Shown: piece after piece, positions 1-5,449 of the stretch
Layout of the letters: the number at the start of each line of letters is the position of its first letter
Numbering within the stretch: position 1 is the first letter of the stretch
Assembly: GCA_028691715.1 (NCBI GenBank)
Contig: JAQUYR010000061.1
Location: forward strand, 1 to 7,309
Direction of reading: 5' to 3'
Length of the DNA: 7,309 nt
Origin: Bacilli bacterium
Lineage (GTDB): Bacteria > Bacillota_I > Bacilli_A > ML615J-28 > CAG-698
Program-made: the position numbers and the translations under genes
Notes under the pieces: model-generated
The model's database searches: none
Told to the model about the DNA's origin: nothing
The model's input: the letters and a program-made list of their open reading frames with translations, nothing else

Positions 1-1
1 A

Positions 2-568
2 TATATCATCAGTGCTGTTAGTAAAAAACAGTATCCCAATAATAATCACCTTCCAGAATTCGTCTTTTTGGGAAGATCAAATGTTGGGAAAAGTAGCTTT
101 ATCAACGCTATTACCAAAAGAAAGATGTTAGCTCGTACATCATCAAAACCAGGGAAAACCCAAACGATAAATTTTTTCTATATCGATGAAAAATTTTATT
201 TTGTTGATGTTCCTGGCTATGGCTATGCTAATCGTAGTCAGACGAGTAGAATGGACTATGGAACATACATTGAGGAATATCTGACTGAAAATCCTCATCT
301 AAAGATTGCTTTTTTATTGGTCGATACAAAAGTAGGCCCAACTAAGGATGATATCTTAATGTATAATTATATGAAGCATTTACACCTGAATATCATTATC
401 ATTGGAACAAAGGCTGATAAAGTGGGAACTACTTTTATCACCAAACAGAAGAACATCATTTGCCAGACTTTAGATATTGATGAAAAAAAAGTGGTTCTCA
501 CTTCCTCAACGACTAAATATGGCTTTGATAAGATATATCAGATATTAGAAGAGGCTTTAAACATGTAA
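2..568 (+). CDS. engB: Ribosome biogenesis GTPase EngB/YsxC/YihA, 5'-truncated by window edge
   Basis: This is a TrmE-Era-EngA-EngB-Septin-like cytosolic GTPase that in characterised bacteria acts late in 50S subunit assembly. The frame is open from base 2 and gives 188 residues; the family is about 195, so only some N-terminal residues are missing. The pre-G1 segment (ISAV...QYP...LPE) is visible upstream of the TTG at 68, so that TTG is not the start but the Leu before G1. All motifs are present: G1 GRSNVGKS (bases 71-94), the G2 region SKPGKTQT, G3 DVPGYGYA, G4 TKAD and a G5-like SS near the C-terminus. The gene stops with TAA and is followed within 10 bases by an intrinsic terminator, so it ends its transcription unit. 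Identification is very secure; only the start lies outside the window. Confidence 0.97.
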   Translation, partial: YIISAVSKKQYPNNNHLPEFVFLGRSNVGKSSFINAITKRKMLARTSSKPGKTQTINFFYIDEKFYFVDVPGYGYANRSQTSRMDYGTYIEEYLTENPHLKIAFLLVDTKVGPTKDDILMYNYMKHLHLNIIIIGTKADKVGTTFITKQKNIICQTLDIDEKKVVLTSSTTKYGFDKIYQILEEALNM

Positions 569-574
569 AAAATG

Positions 575-606
575 AGAGTAACTATTGACACAAGTTACTC
601 TTTTTT
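575..606 (+). terminator. Intrinsic terminator after engB
   Basis: A perfect 9-bp stem (AGAGTAACT at 575-583 with AGTTACTCT at 593-601) encloses a 9-nt loop, and a T-run covers 601-606. It begins seven bases after the engB stop and separates engB from the Nudix gene. Confidence 0.9.
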
Positions 607-607
607 A

Positions 608-636
608 TTGTATAAATTCATTATTTCCTTTATAAT
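608..636 (+). promoter_or_regulatory. Sigma-A-type promoter of the Nudix hydrolase gene
   Basis: A perfect -10 box TATAAT (631-636) is preceded at 17 bp by a weak -35, TTGTAT (608-613), which abuts the T-run of the engB terminator. The expected transcription start near 643 lies only about 9 bases before the ATG at 652, so the mRNA would have almost no leader and its GGTGAG ribosome-binding site would sit at the very 5' end. Confidence 0.65.
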
Positions 637-651
637 AGTAGTGGTGAGAAA

Positions 652-1179
652 ATGTTAGAAAAAAAGCTCAGAAGTAAATTAATATATCAGGGAAAGATTA
701 TCCGAGTGCGATCTGATGATGTCATTTTAGAGAATGGTGTGAAAACTATCAGAGAAGTAGTTGATCATCGTGGTGGTGCTTGTGCTTTGGTCAAGACTAA
801 AAATAAGGAGATACTCTTTGTTAAACAATTTCGTTATGCCCTAGGGACTGATGTTTTAGAATTACCAGCGGGAAAAATTGAAGCAAATGAGGATCCCCTG
901 ACAACAATAACCAGGGAACTTATGGAAGAGGTGGGAATTAAAGCCACCAAAATTGAAAGCATGGGATACATTCTTCCAACTCCTGGTTATAGCAGTGAGA
1001 AGATTTACTTGTTTTATGTTGAGGAATATGAGGAATGTCCAAGTCATTTCGATGAAGATGAATCTTTGGAAGTGATATCTCTATCGATAAGTGAAGCCTA
1101 TCAGATGATGGAACAATCACAGATAATCGATGCTAAAACATTGTGTTTATTGGCGAAATGTCAAAAAAAATTAATGTAG
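652..1179 (+). CDS. nudF: Nudix hydrolase, ADP-ribose pyrophosphatase type
   Basis: This is a 175-residue cytosolic Nudix enzyme. The family splits ADP-ribose, and sometimes other nucleoside diphosphate sugars, into AMP and ribose 5-phosphate. The Nudix signature GX5EX7REUXEEXGU is intact from G74 to I96, with the metal-binding REL-MEE core at 88-93. The ELPAGKIE lead-in and the TPGYSSEKIYLF segment (110-121) after the box are characteristic of the NudF/ADPRase subgroup. So is the C-terminal acidic stretch followed by IIDAKTL (158-164). The ATG at 652 has a GGTGAG ribosome-binding site at 643-648; its spacing is short, but it matches the GGTGA element used by several genes here. The length is normal for the subgroup. 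A promoter lies directly upstream and a terminator downstream, so it is probably monocistronic. The substrate is inferred from family resemblance. Confidence 0.93.
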   Translation: MLEKKLRSKLIYQGKIIRVRSDDVILENGVKTIREVVDHRGGACALVKTKNKEILFVKQFRYALGTDVLELPAGKIEANEDPLTTITRELMEEVGIKATKIESMGYILPTPGYSSEKIYLFYVEEYEECPSHFDEDESLEVISLSISEAYQMMEQSQIIDAKTLCLLAKCQKKLM

Positions 1180-1189
1180 ACGTTTTCAT

Positions 1190-1218
1190 GTGTTTTCTGC
1201 ACAGAAACACTTGTTTTT
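1190..1218 (+). terminator. Probable intrinsic terminator after the Nudix gene
   Basis: An imperfect stem starts with GTGTTT (1190-1195), has one bulged T, and closes with AAACAC (1205-1210) around a short CTGCACAG apex. A TTGTTTTT tract follows at 1211-1218. The T-tract overlaps the -35 element of the next gene. The bulge and small apex make it weaker than the other terminators here; it could instead be a regulatory inverted repeat. Confidence 0.6.
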
Positions 1219-1239
1219 ATAATAGAAACAATATATAAT
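1211..1239 (+). promoter_or_regulatory. Sigma-A-type promoter of the aminotransferase gene
   Basis: TTGTTT (1211-1216) and a perfect TATAAT (1234-1239) are separated by 17 bp. Transcription would begin near 1246, giving a leader of about 24 nt that contains only the GAGGTGAAAG ribosome-binding site. There is no room for a riboswitch or T-box. Confidence 0.65.
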
Positions 1240-1269
1240 ATCCATATTACTATAAAATGAGGTGAAAGT

Positions 1270-2508
1270 ATGAGAATTATTGCCAAACACGCTGCTGGTA
1301 AAGTATTAAAAAGCGATGGATTTCAGATATCAGCTGATGCTAAATTAGCTAAGAAAAAGAATCCAGAAATTATTGATGGTACCCTGGGAACATTCTATTT
1401 TGAAGATGGAAGTTTTCGAACTTTCCAAACTGTTCATGATGTGATGAGTAAACTTAAGGATGAAGATGTTTATCTGTATTCTACCAGTGATGGTGGTCCT
1501 GCATTTAAAGAAGCCCTTTTAAATTGGACTTTTAAGCATATTCGTAAGGAGATTGAAGAGAATTTTAGTGTTGCGGCTATTCCAACACCAGGAGGAACAG
1601 GAGCTCTTACAAGTGCTGTCTTCAATAGTTTAGATCCAGGTGAGACATTATTAATCCCTTCACCATGTTGGGGACCATATGTTGGTATTGCTACAAATAG
1701 AGCTTTTAAAATCGAAAAGTTCTTTATGTTTGATGGCGATAAGTTTAATCTTCAAGGATTTATTGAAAAATGTGAAAAAATTATTGCTCTGCAGGGAAAA
1801 GTTGTCGCTATTATCAATGATCCATGCAATAATCCTACTGGTTATACAATGACCAAAGAAGAATTAGCAGGCATTATTGAATATTTTAACAGCAAAAAGG
1901 ATATTCCTTGTGTTTTGATATATGACTGTGCTTATATGGATATGGCAGTTGAAGGTTTCAAAGAGACAAGAGAAAAAATGCGTGTTTTCTTAAAAGCCAA
2001 TGAAAATATTTTAATCTCTATTGCTTTTAGTGCTTCAAAGACTTTCTTTATCTATGGACAACGTCTTGGTGGACAAATCCTTTTATCAAAGAATAAAGAA
2101 ACAGTGACGGAATATTTTAACGCCTCAAATTATACCGCTCGTAATACATGGAGCAATTGTAATAAGGGAATGATCAGAGTCTTAGAAGAGATTACTAAGA
2201 CACCAGCGCTACAGGAAGAATATGACAAGGAGTTAGCTGGAGTAGTAGATTCTCTGGATAAACGTTCAAAATTGTTCATGAAAGAAGCAAAAGAGGTTAA
2301 TCTAAAGGCTTATCCGTATCAAGGAGGTTTCTTCATCACTCTTCCATGTAATAATAATATGGTGGTATTGGAGAAACTCGTTCAGGAGGAAAATGTTTAT
2401 TTACTTCCTTTTGATGATTCTGTCAGGGTTGCTATTTGTTCGCTTCCTTTGAAGGATATCAAGGGATTAGCTATAAAAATTAAACGTGTAATTGAAAAAT
2501 ATTCTTAA
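1270..2508 (+). CDS. PLP-dependent class I/II aminotransferase (aspartate/aromatic type)
   Basis: This is a 412-residue fold-type I pyridoxal-phosphate enzyme that probably transfers amino groups from an amino acid to a 2-oxo acid in the cytosol. Visible landmarks are the phosphate-binding PGGTGAL (108-113), W134 in SPCWGPY stacking on the cofactor, and N188 in NNPTG. D219 and Y222 lie in YDCAY, the Schiff-base lysine is K257 in SASKTF, and R265 follows it. R386 in VRVAIC matches the substrate-carboxylate arginine of AspC-like enzymes. The SxSKxFxxYxxRxG pattern resembles AspC/TyrB more than MalY or histidinol-phosphate aminotransferases, but the substrate cannot be read from sequence alone. 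The start has a good GAGGTGAAAG site about nine bases upstream. Its own promoter and a strong terminator make it a single-gene unit; no biosynthetic neighbour points to a pathway. Confidence 0.93.
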   Translation: MRIIAKHAAGKVLKSDGFQISADAKLAKKKNPEIIDGTLGTFYFEDGSFRTFQTVHDVMSKLKDEDVYLYSTSDGGPAFKEALLNWTFKHIRKEIEENFSVAAIPTPGGTGALTSAVFNSLDPGETLLIPSPCWGPYVGIATNRAFKIEKFFMFDGDKFNLQGFIEKCEKIIALQGKVVAIINDPCNNPTGYTMTKEELAGIIEYFNSKKDIPCVLIYDCAYMDMAVEGFKETREKMRVFLKANENILISIAFSASKTFFIYGQRLGGQILLSKNKETVTEYFNASNYTARNTWSNCNKGMIRVLEEITKTPALQEEYDKELAGVVDSLDKRSKLFMKEAKEVNLKAYPYQGGFFITLPCNNNMVVLEKLVQEENVYLLPFDDSVRVAICSLPLKDIKGLAIKIKRVIEKYS

Positions 2509-2513
2509 GAAAG

Positions 2514-2545
2514 AAACCAAGCAGTGGAAACATGCTTGGTTTTTA
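2514..2545 (+). terminator. Strong intrinsic terminator after the aminotransferase
   Basis: A perfect 10-bp stem (AAACCAAGCA at 2514-2523 with TGCTTGGTTT at 2533-2542) has a 9-nt loop and runs into a T-rich tail. It starts six bases after the aminotransferase TAA. Confidence 0.93.
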
Positions 2546-2556
2546 TTTGAAATATG

Positions 2557-2585
2557 TTGCTTTAGGCATTTATTTATAGTATTAT
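2557..2585 (+). promoter_or_regulatory. Candidate promoter of ogt
   Basis: TTGCTT (2557-2562) and TATTAT (2580-2585) are spaced by 17 bp. An alternative is the extended -10 TGATATATA (2594-2602) without a convincing -35. The sequence does not decide between them; either would give a short leader to ogt. Confidence 0.45.
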
Positions 2586-2624
2586 TTTGGTAATGATATA
2601 TAAGGCAAGTGTTAGGAGAAAATG

Positions 2625-3101
2625 ATGAAGGAAGCCTATTTTTACGAAACGATTATTGGTAAAATTGTTATCTGTTCAGAAAATAACCGCATAATTAGAA
2701 TTACGATGGGTGATGAAATTGATGATGGTTATCAGATTGCTCGGAATGATATTATTAAAAAAACGGCTAAAGAGATAAATGAGTATTTCTTGGGTAGAAG
2801 AAAAGCTTTTTCAGCTGAATATGAACTTCAGGGCACTGATTTTCAGATGAAAGTTCTTCAGGAACTGACTAAAATCCCCTATGGGGAAACCACATCCTAT
2901 AAGGAAATAGCTATAAGAATTGGTTCTCCAAAAGCAACAAGAGCGGTGGGAATGGCGTGTAATCATAATCCCTTGCCCCTTTTGATTCCTTGTCATCGAG
3001 TCATTGGAGCTAGTGGTAAGTTAGTAGGCTTTGGTTGGGGATTAAACAACAAAAAATTTCTTCTAAATTTGGAGAAACAGACAAAAGCGACCATCAGGTA
3101 A
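2625..3101 (+). CDS. ogt: Methylated-DNA-protein-cysteine methyltransferase (Ogt type)
   Basis: This is a suicide DNA-repair protein that moves alkyl groups from O6-alkylguanine (and O4-alkylthymine) to its own cysteine. Numbering from the ATG at 2622, the acceptor C124 lies in PCHRV. The spacing to other landmarks reproduces human MGMT exactly: arginine finger R107 (C minus 17), Y93 (minus 31), hinge N116 (minus 8) and E151 (plus 27). The helix-turn-helix is the SYKEIA...SPKATRAVG region (92-110). A short, poorly conserved N-terminal domain precedes it, and there is no Ada-type regulator domain. Two adjacent ATGs exist, at 2622 and 2625. The AGGAG site at 2614-2618 is 3 nt from the first and 6 nt from the second, so I chose 2625 (158 residues). 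No terminator is visible before yceD, so some readthrough into the next operon is possible. Confidence 0.95.
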   Translation: MKEAYFYETIIGKIVICSENNRIIRITMGDEIDDGYQIARNDIIKKTAKEINEYFLGRRKAFSAEYELQGTDFQMKVLQELTKIPYGETTSYKEIAIRIGSPKATRAVGMACNHNPLPLLIPCHRVIGASGKLVGFGWGLNNKKFLLNLEKQTKATIR

Positions 3102-3136
3102 TCACAGTTAGTCGTTAATCTTTTAATAAATAATAT

Positions 3137-3165
3137 TTGACTTACAGTGCTATTTGTAGTATAAT
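3137..3165 (+). promoter_or_regulatory. Strong sigma-A-type promoter of yceD-rpmF
   Basis: TTGACT (3137-3142, 5 of 6 consensus) and TATAAT (3160-3165, perfect) are separated by the ideal 17 bp, the best promoter match in the window. This fits the high expression expected of a ribosomal-protein operon. Transcription would start near 3172, leaving about 18 nt before the yceD ATG. Confidence 0.85.
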
Positions 3166-3189
3166 AGACAAGGTTATTGGTGAAAGAAT

Positions 3190-3594
3190 ATGAAATGGTC
3201 TCTTCAACAATTATATAAATATAATGGTAAGCCTTTTGATTTCAAATTCGATTATGATTTCAAGGATTATATTAAAAACATTGATGATGTTTTGGATATA
3301 AAGGAAATCCATGTCGAGGGGACTGGCCAGAATCTATATGATGATCGTTTCCGCTTTGACTTACATATTACAGGATGTTTAATTTTGCAATGTGCGAGAA
3401 CTTTGGATGAAGTCGAATTTCCAATTGATTTAGAAGTCGCAGAGGTTTATGATAAGGTTTCTGTTGGTGATGAAGATATTAGAATTATCGAAAAAAATAC
3501 CATTGATTTAGAGGATGCTGTTTGGGAAGATGTTATTCTTGAAAAGCCAATACGAGTAGTACTGCCTTCTAGTGAAGATCTAGAAGAGGAATAA
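3190..3594 (+). CDS. yceD: DUF177/YceD (YlbN) family protein, ribosome-associated
   Basis: This is a 134-residue acidic cytosolic protein of the DUF177 family, almost always encoded directly before rpmF. Family members have been linked to 23S rRNA accumulation and large-subunit assembly; the biochemical role is unsettled. The core GCLILQCARTLDEVEFPIDL (62-81) matches the family's G-x-L-x-L-x-C-x-R-x-L element. C68 is kept, but the second cysteine of the CxRC form is T71. The DLEDAVWEDVILEKP segment near 107-120 matches the conserved helix-strand before the C-terminus. The protein ends in an acidic tail and lacks the C-terminal cysteine pair of longer relatives. GGTGAAAG at 3179-3186 is the ribosome-binding site. 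The gene ends with tandem TAA TAA, and rpmF starts 20 bases later, so they are cotranscribed. Confidence 0.92.
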   Translation: MKWSLQQLYKYNGKPFDFKFDYDFKDYIKNIDDVLDIKEIHVEGTGQNLYDDRFRFDLHITGCLILQCARTLDEVEFPIDLEVAEVYDKVSVGDEDIRIIEKNTIDLEDAVWEDVILEKPIRVVLPSSEDLEEE

Positions 3595-3614
3595 TAAAGA
3601 GGTGAAAGTTAGAC

Positions 3615-3929
3615 ATGAGTATTTGTCCACAAAGACGTACTTCTAAGACTAGAAAACGTCAACGTCGTAGCCATTTTAAAATTGAAACTCCAGGTATGAT
3701 GGTTTGTCCTAATTGCGGTGAAATGAAATTAGCTCATATCGTTTGTAGTGCTTGTGGTTACTATGATGGTAAATTGGTTAAGGAAATCAAAGTAAAGGAG
3801 AAGAAATTAACTCCGGAAGAAAAAGCTAAAGCTGAACGCGAGGCTGAGGAAGCTAAGAGAGTAGCTAAAAAAGCAGAAAAGGAAGCAAAAAAGGCTTCTA
3901 AGAAGGTTGAAGACCTTAAAAATAATTAA
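3615..3929 (+). CDS. rpmF: 50S ribosomal protein L32 with long basic/acidic helical tail
   Basis: This is ribosomal protein bL32. The first 55 or so residues are canonical: the RRTSKTRKRQRRSHFK basic segment (7-22), PGM (26-28), and a zinc ribbon with CPNCGE (C31, C34) and CSAC (C44, C47), with KLAH between. Ordinary L32 is about 57-60 residues. This one is 104, because residues 56-104 form a highly charged tail of K, E, A and R with almost no other residues after 65, predicted to be a long single helix or coiled coil. The tail has the same AT-rich codon character as the rest and is in frame, so it is not an obvious frameshift product. The ATG at 3615 is the only fitting start; the AGAGGTGAAAG site sits somewhat further upstream than usual, about 9 nt after GGTGA. 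A terminator follows the TAA. Confidence 0.96.
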   Translation: MSICPQRRTSKTRKRQRRSHFKIETPGMMVCPNCGEMKLAHIVCSACGYYDGKLVKEIKVKEKKLTPEEKAKAEREAEEAKRVAKKAEKEAKKASKKVEDLKNN

Positions 3930-3942
3930 ATATTATTTTAAT

Positions 3943-3976
3943 AAAAACACTCGGATTGAGTGTTTTTTATTTTTTT
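3943..3976 (+). terminator. Intrinsic terminator after rpmF
   Basis: A perfect 10-bp stem (AAAAACACTC at 3943-3952 with GAGTGTTTTT at 3958-3967) has a 5-nt GGATT loop and T-runs to 3976. It closes the yceD-rpmF unit and separates it from mraZ. Confidence 0.93.
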
Positions 3977-4009
3977 AGAGAAAAAAATGATATTTTTTTT
4001 AAAAAACGC

Positions 4010-4038
4010 TTGCTTTTTAATTTTAACTGTAATACAAT
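4010..4038 (+). promoter_or_regulatory. Promoter of the mraZ operon (Pmra)
   Basis: TTGCTT (4010-4015) and TACAAT (4033-4038) are separated by 17 bp. Transcription should start near 4045, inside the first of three operator repeats, so a bound MraZ would cover the start site and the early transcribed region. Confidence 0.7.
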
Positions 4039-4042
4039 GTTA

Positions 4043-4068
4043 GTGGGGACATGTGGGGAAAAGTGGAG
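4043..4068 (+). promoter_or_regulatory. MraZ operator: three direct repeats with 10-bp period
   Basis: GTGGGG at 4043-4048, GTGGGG at 4053-4058 and GTGGAG at 4063-4068 recur with an exact 10-bp period, that is TGGGG-N5-TGGGG-N5-TGGAG. This is the TGGGN-N5 triple repeat described for MraZ binding at mraZ promoters, where the octameric ring contacts several repeats on one DNA face. It lies between the -10 box and the mraZ start, which fits autorepression of mraZ-rsmH. The third repeat departs from the pattern and simultaneously supplies the GGAGG ribosome-binding site (4065-4069). Confidence 0.88.
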
Positions 4069-4074
4069 GTATAT

Positions 4075-4497
4075 ATGTTTATAGGACAATATCGATACAA
4101 TTTAGATGAAAAAGGCCGCCTTGTTATACCTCAAGAATATCGAAAACAACTCGGAAATGAGCTGATTATAAATAAAGGCATTGAAAAATGCATCACAATA
4201 TATAAAATATCAGATTGGGAGAGACTAGTAGAAAAGATCACCGATCTGCCTTTTAATCAGAAGGATAATCGTTTATTTAATCGTTATTTTCTGGCTAATG
4301 CATATCAAAAAGAACTGGACAATCAAGGTAGAATTAATATAGATAGCGATCTAATAAAACATTCAGAGATTACTAAGGAATGTGTAATAATCGGCGCTGG
4401 CAATGTTATTGAAATATGGTCAAAAGAAAAATGGGATGCCATTGATGCAAATCGAAGCAGTCAGCTTGATGAGATCAGTGAAAATCTTAAATTGTAG
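4075..4497 (+). CDS. mraZ: Transcriptional regulator MraZ
   Basis: MraZ is a DNA-binding regulator that forms rings and controls its own dcw operon. The 140-residue product has the expected two SpoVT/AbrB-like swapped-hairpin domains, each carrying the DNA-contacting DxxGR motif: DEKGR at 11-15 and DNQGR at 82-86. The opening MFIGQYRYNLDEKGRLVIP matches the family start. An in-frame ATG at 4051 would add eight residues (MWGKVEVY), but it lies inside the operator, has no proper ribosome-binding site and has no family counterpart. The ATG at 4075 has GGAGG five bases upstream, so it is chosen. The gene ends in TAG, whose bases form part of the AGGTGA ribosome-binding site of rsmH, so the two genes are tightly coupled. 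Confidence 0.96.
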   Translation: MFIGQYRYNLDEKGRLVIPQEYRKQLGNELIINKGIEKCITIYKISDWERLVEKITDLPFNQKDNRLFNRYFLANAYQKELDNQGRINIDSDLIKHSEITKECVIIGAGNVIEIWSKEKWDAIDANRSSQLDEISENLKL

Positions 4498-4504
4498 GTG
4501 AACC

Positions 4505-5437
4505 ATGGCAAATGAGCACATACCAGTTTTATTAGAAGAAGCTATTGAGGGATTAAATATAAATCCCGATGGTATCTATGTTGATTGCACTTTAGGAGGT
4601 GCAGGTCATGCTAGCGAGATTTTACGAAGACTTTCTGCTCAGGGATTTTTATATTGTTTTGATCAAGATAACTATTCTATTCTGCGTGGGAAAGAAAAAC
4701 TCTCAAATATTTCAGACAATTTTGCAGTTCTTGAAGATAACTTTCTTAATATTAAGAAACACCTTGAAGTTTTAGGAGTCAATAAGGTCGATGGAATTTT
4801 ATACGATCTTGGAGTTTCATCATTTCAATTTGATATTGGAGAAAGAGGTTTCAGTTATAACTTTGATGCTCCACTGGATATGAGAATGGATCAGACACAG
4901 GGACTTGATGCCTATGCCATTGTTAACAATTATTCCTTTCAGGAATTAAAAAAAATATTTTATGAATATGGTGAAGAAAAATTTTCACCAGGAATTGCTA
5001 AGAAAATTGTTCAGGAGCGTGAAAAAAAGCCAATAGCTACAACTTTTGAACTTGTTGAAGTGATAAAAAGGGCTATTCCTGCTGCTGCTAGAAGAACTGG
5101 AGGTCATCCAGCAAAAAAAGTCTTTCAAGCGCTAAGAATAGCTGTCAATAATGAACTCGAAGTTTTCGATAAATCATTAAAGGATGCTCTGGGGATGTTG
5201 AATCCTCATGGAAGGATAGTTGTTATCACCTTTCATTCATTGGAGGACAGGATCTGTAAGAATGATTTTAAAGAAAAAGTAGAGGTTAAAATACCCAGGG
5301 GAATGCCCATTAAGGATTGTGACATAGTACGAGAGTACCGTTTGGTGAATCACAAAGTCATCACCCCAAAACCAGAAGAATTAGAAAACAATCATCGTGC
5401 TCATAGTGCGAAACTAAGAATAATAGAAAAACTATAG
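4505..5437 (+). CDS. rsmH: 16S rRNA (cytosine(1402)-N(4))-methyltransferase RsmH (MraW)
   Basis: RsmH is an AdoMet-dependent enzyme that methylates N4 of C1402 in the decoding centre of 16S rRNA. The 310-residue length is typical. Conserved blocks in order: EHIPVLLEE (4-12), the AdoMet loop DCTLGGAGHA (27-36), FDQD (52-55), YDLGVSSFQFD (100-110), ERGFSYNFDAPLDMRMD (113-129), EEKFSPGIAKKIV (157-169), HPAKKVFQALRIAVNNEL (201-218), ITFHSLEDRI (241-250) and SAKLR (301-305). The usual NPRARSAKLR end reads NHRAHSAKLR, a minor variation. The start at 4505 overlaps no other signal and has AGGTGA at 4496-4501, using bases of the mraZ stop. It is followed immediately by a 16-codon ORF instead of the usual ftsL. 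Confidence 0.97.
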   Translation: MANEHIPVLLEEAIEGLNINPDGIYVDCTLGGAGHASEILRRLSAQGFLYCFDQDNYSILRGKEKLSNISDNFAVLEDNFLNIKKHLEVLGVNKVDGILYDLGVSSFQFDIGERGFSYNFDAPLDMRMDQTQGLDAYAIVNNYSFQELKKIFYEYGEEKFSPGIAKKIVQEREKKPIATTFELVEVIKRAIPAAARRTGGHPAKKVFQALRIAVNNELEVFDKSLKDALGMLNPHGRIVVITFHSLEDRICKNDFKEKVEVKIPRGMPIKDCDIVREYRLVNHKVITPKPEELENNHRAHSAKLRIIEKL

Positions 5438-5449
5438 GAGGATACTACA

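Noticed and set aside
68..70. TTG as the engB start
   Set aside because: The frame is open to base 2 and the upstream residues match the conserved EngB N-terminus, so the gene is truncated by the window edge.
862..1120. Two overlapping minus-strand ORFs of about 60 codons
   Set aside because: They are antisense to the conserved Nudix box, resemble no family and have no convincing ribosome-binding site.
2811..2996. Minus-strand ORF of 61 codons
   Set aside because: It is a shadow of the conserved ogt catalytic domain, with no own start signal.
3102..3136. Terminator after ogt
   Set aside because: I found no stem followed by a T-run in this gap; ogt transcripts may read into yceD.
4041..4070. 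Short CRISPR-like or microsatellite repeat
   Set aside because: The three 10-bp units are explained by the known MraZ operator pattern.
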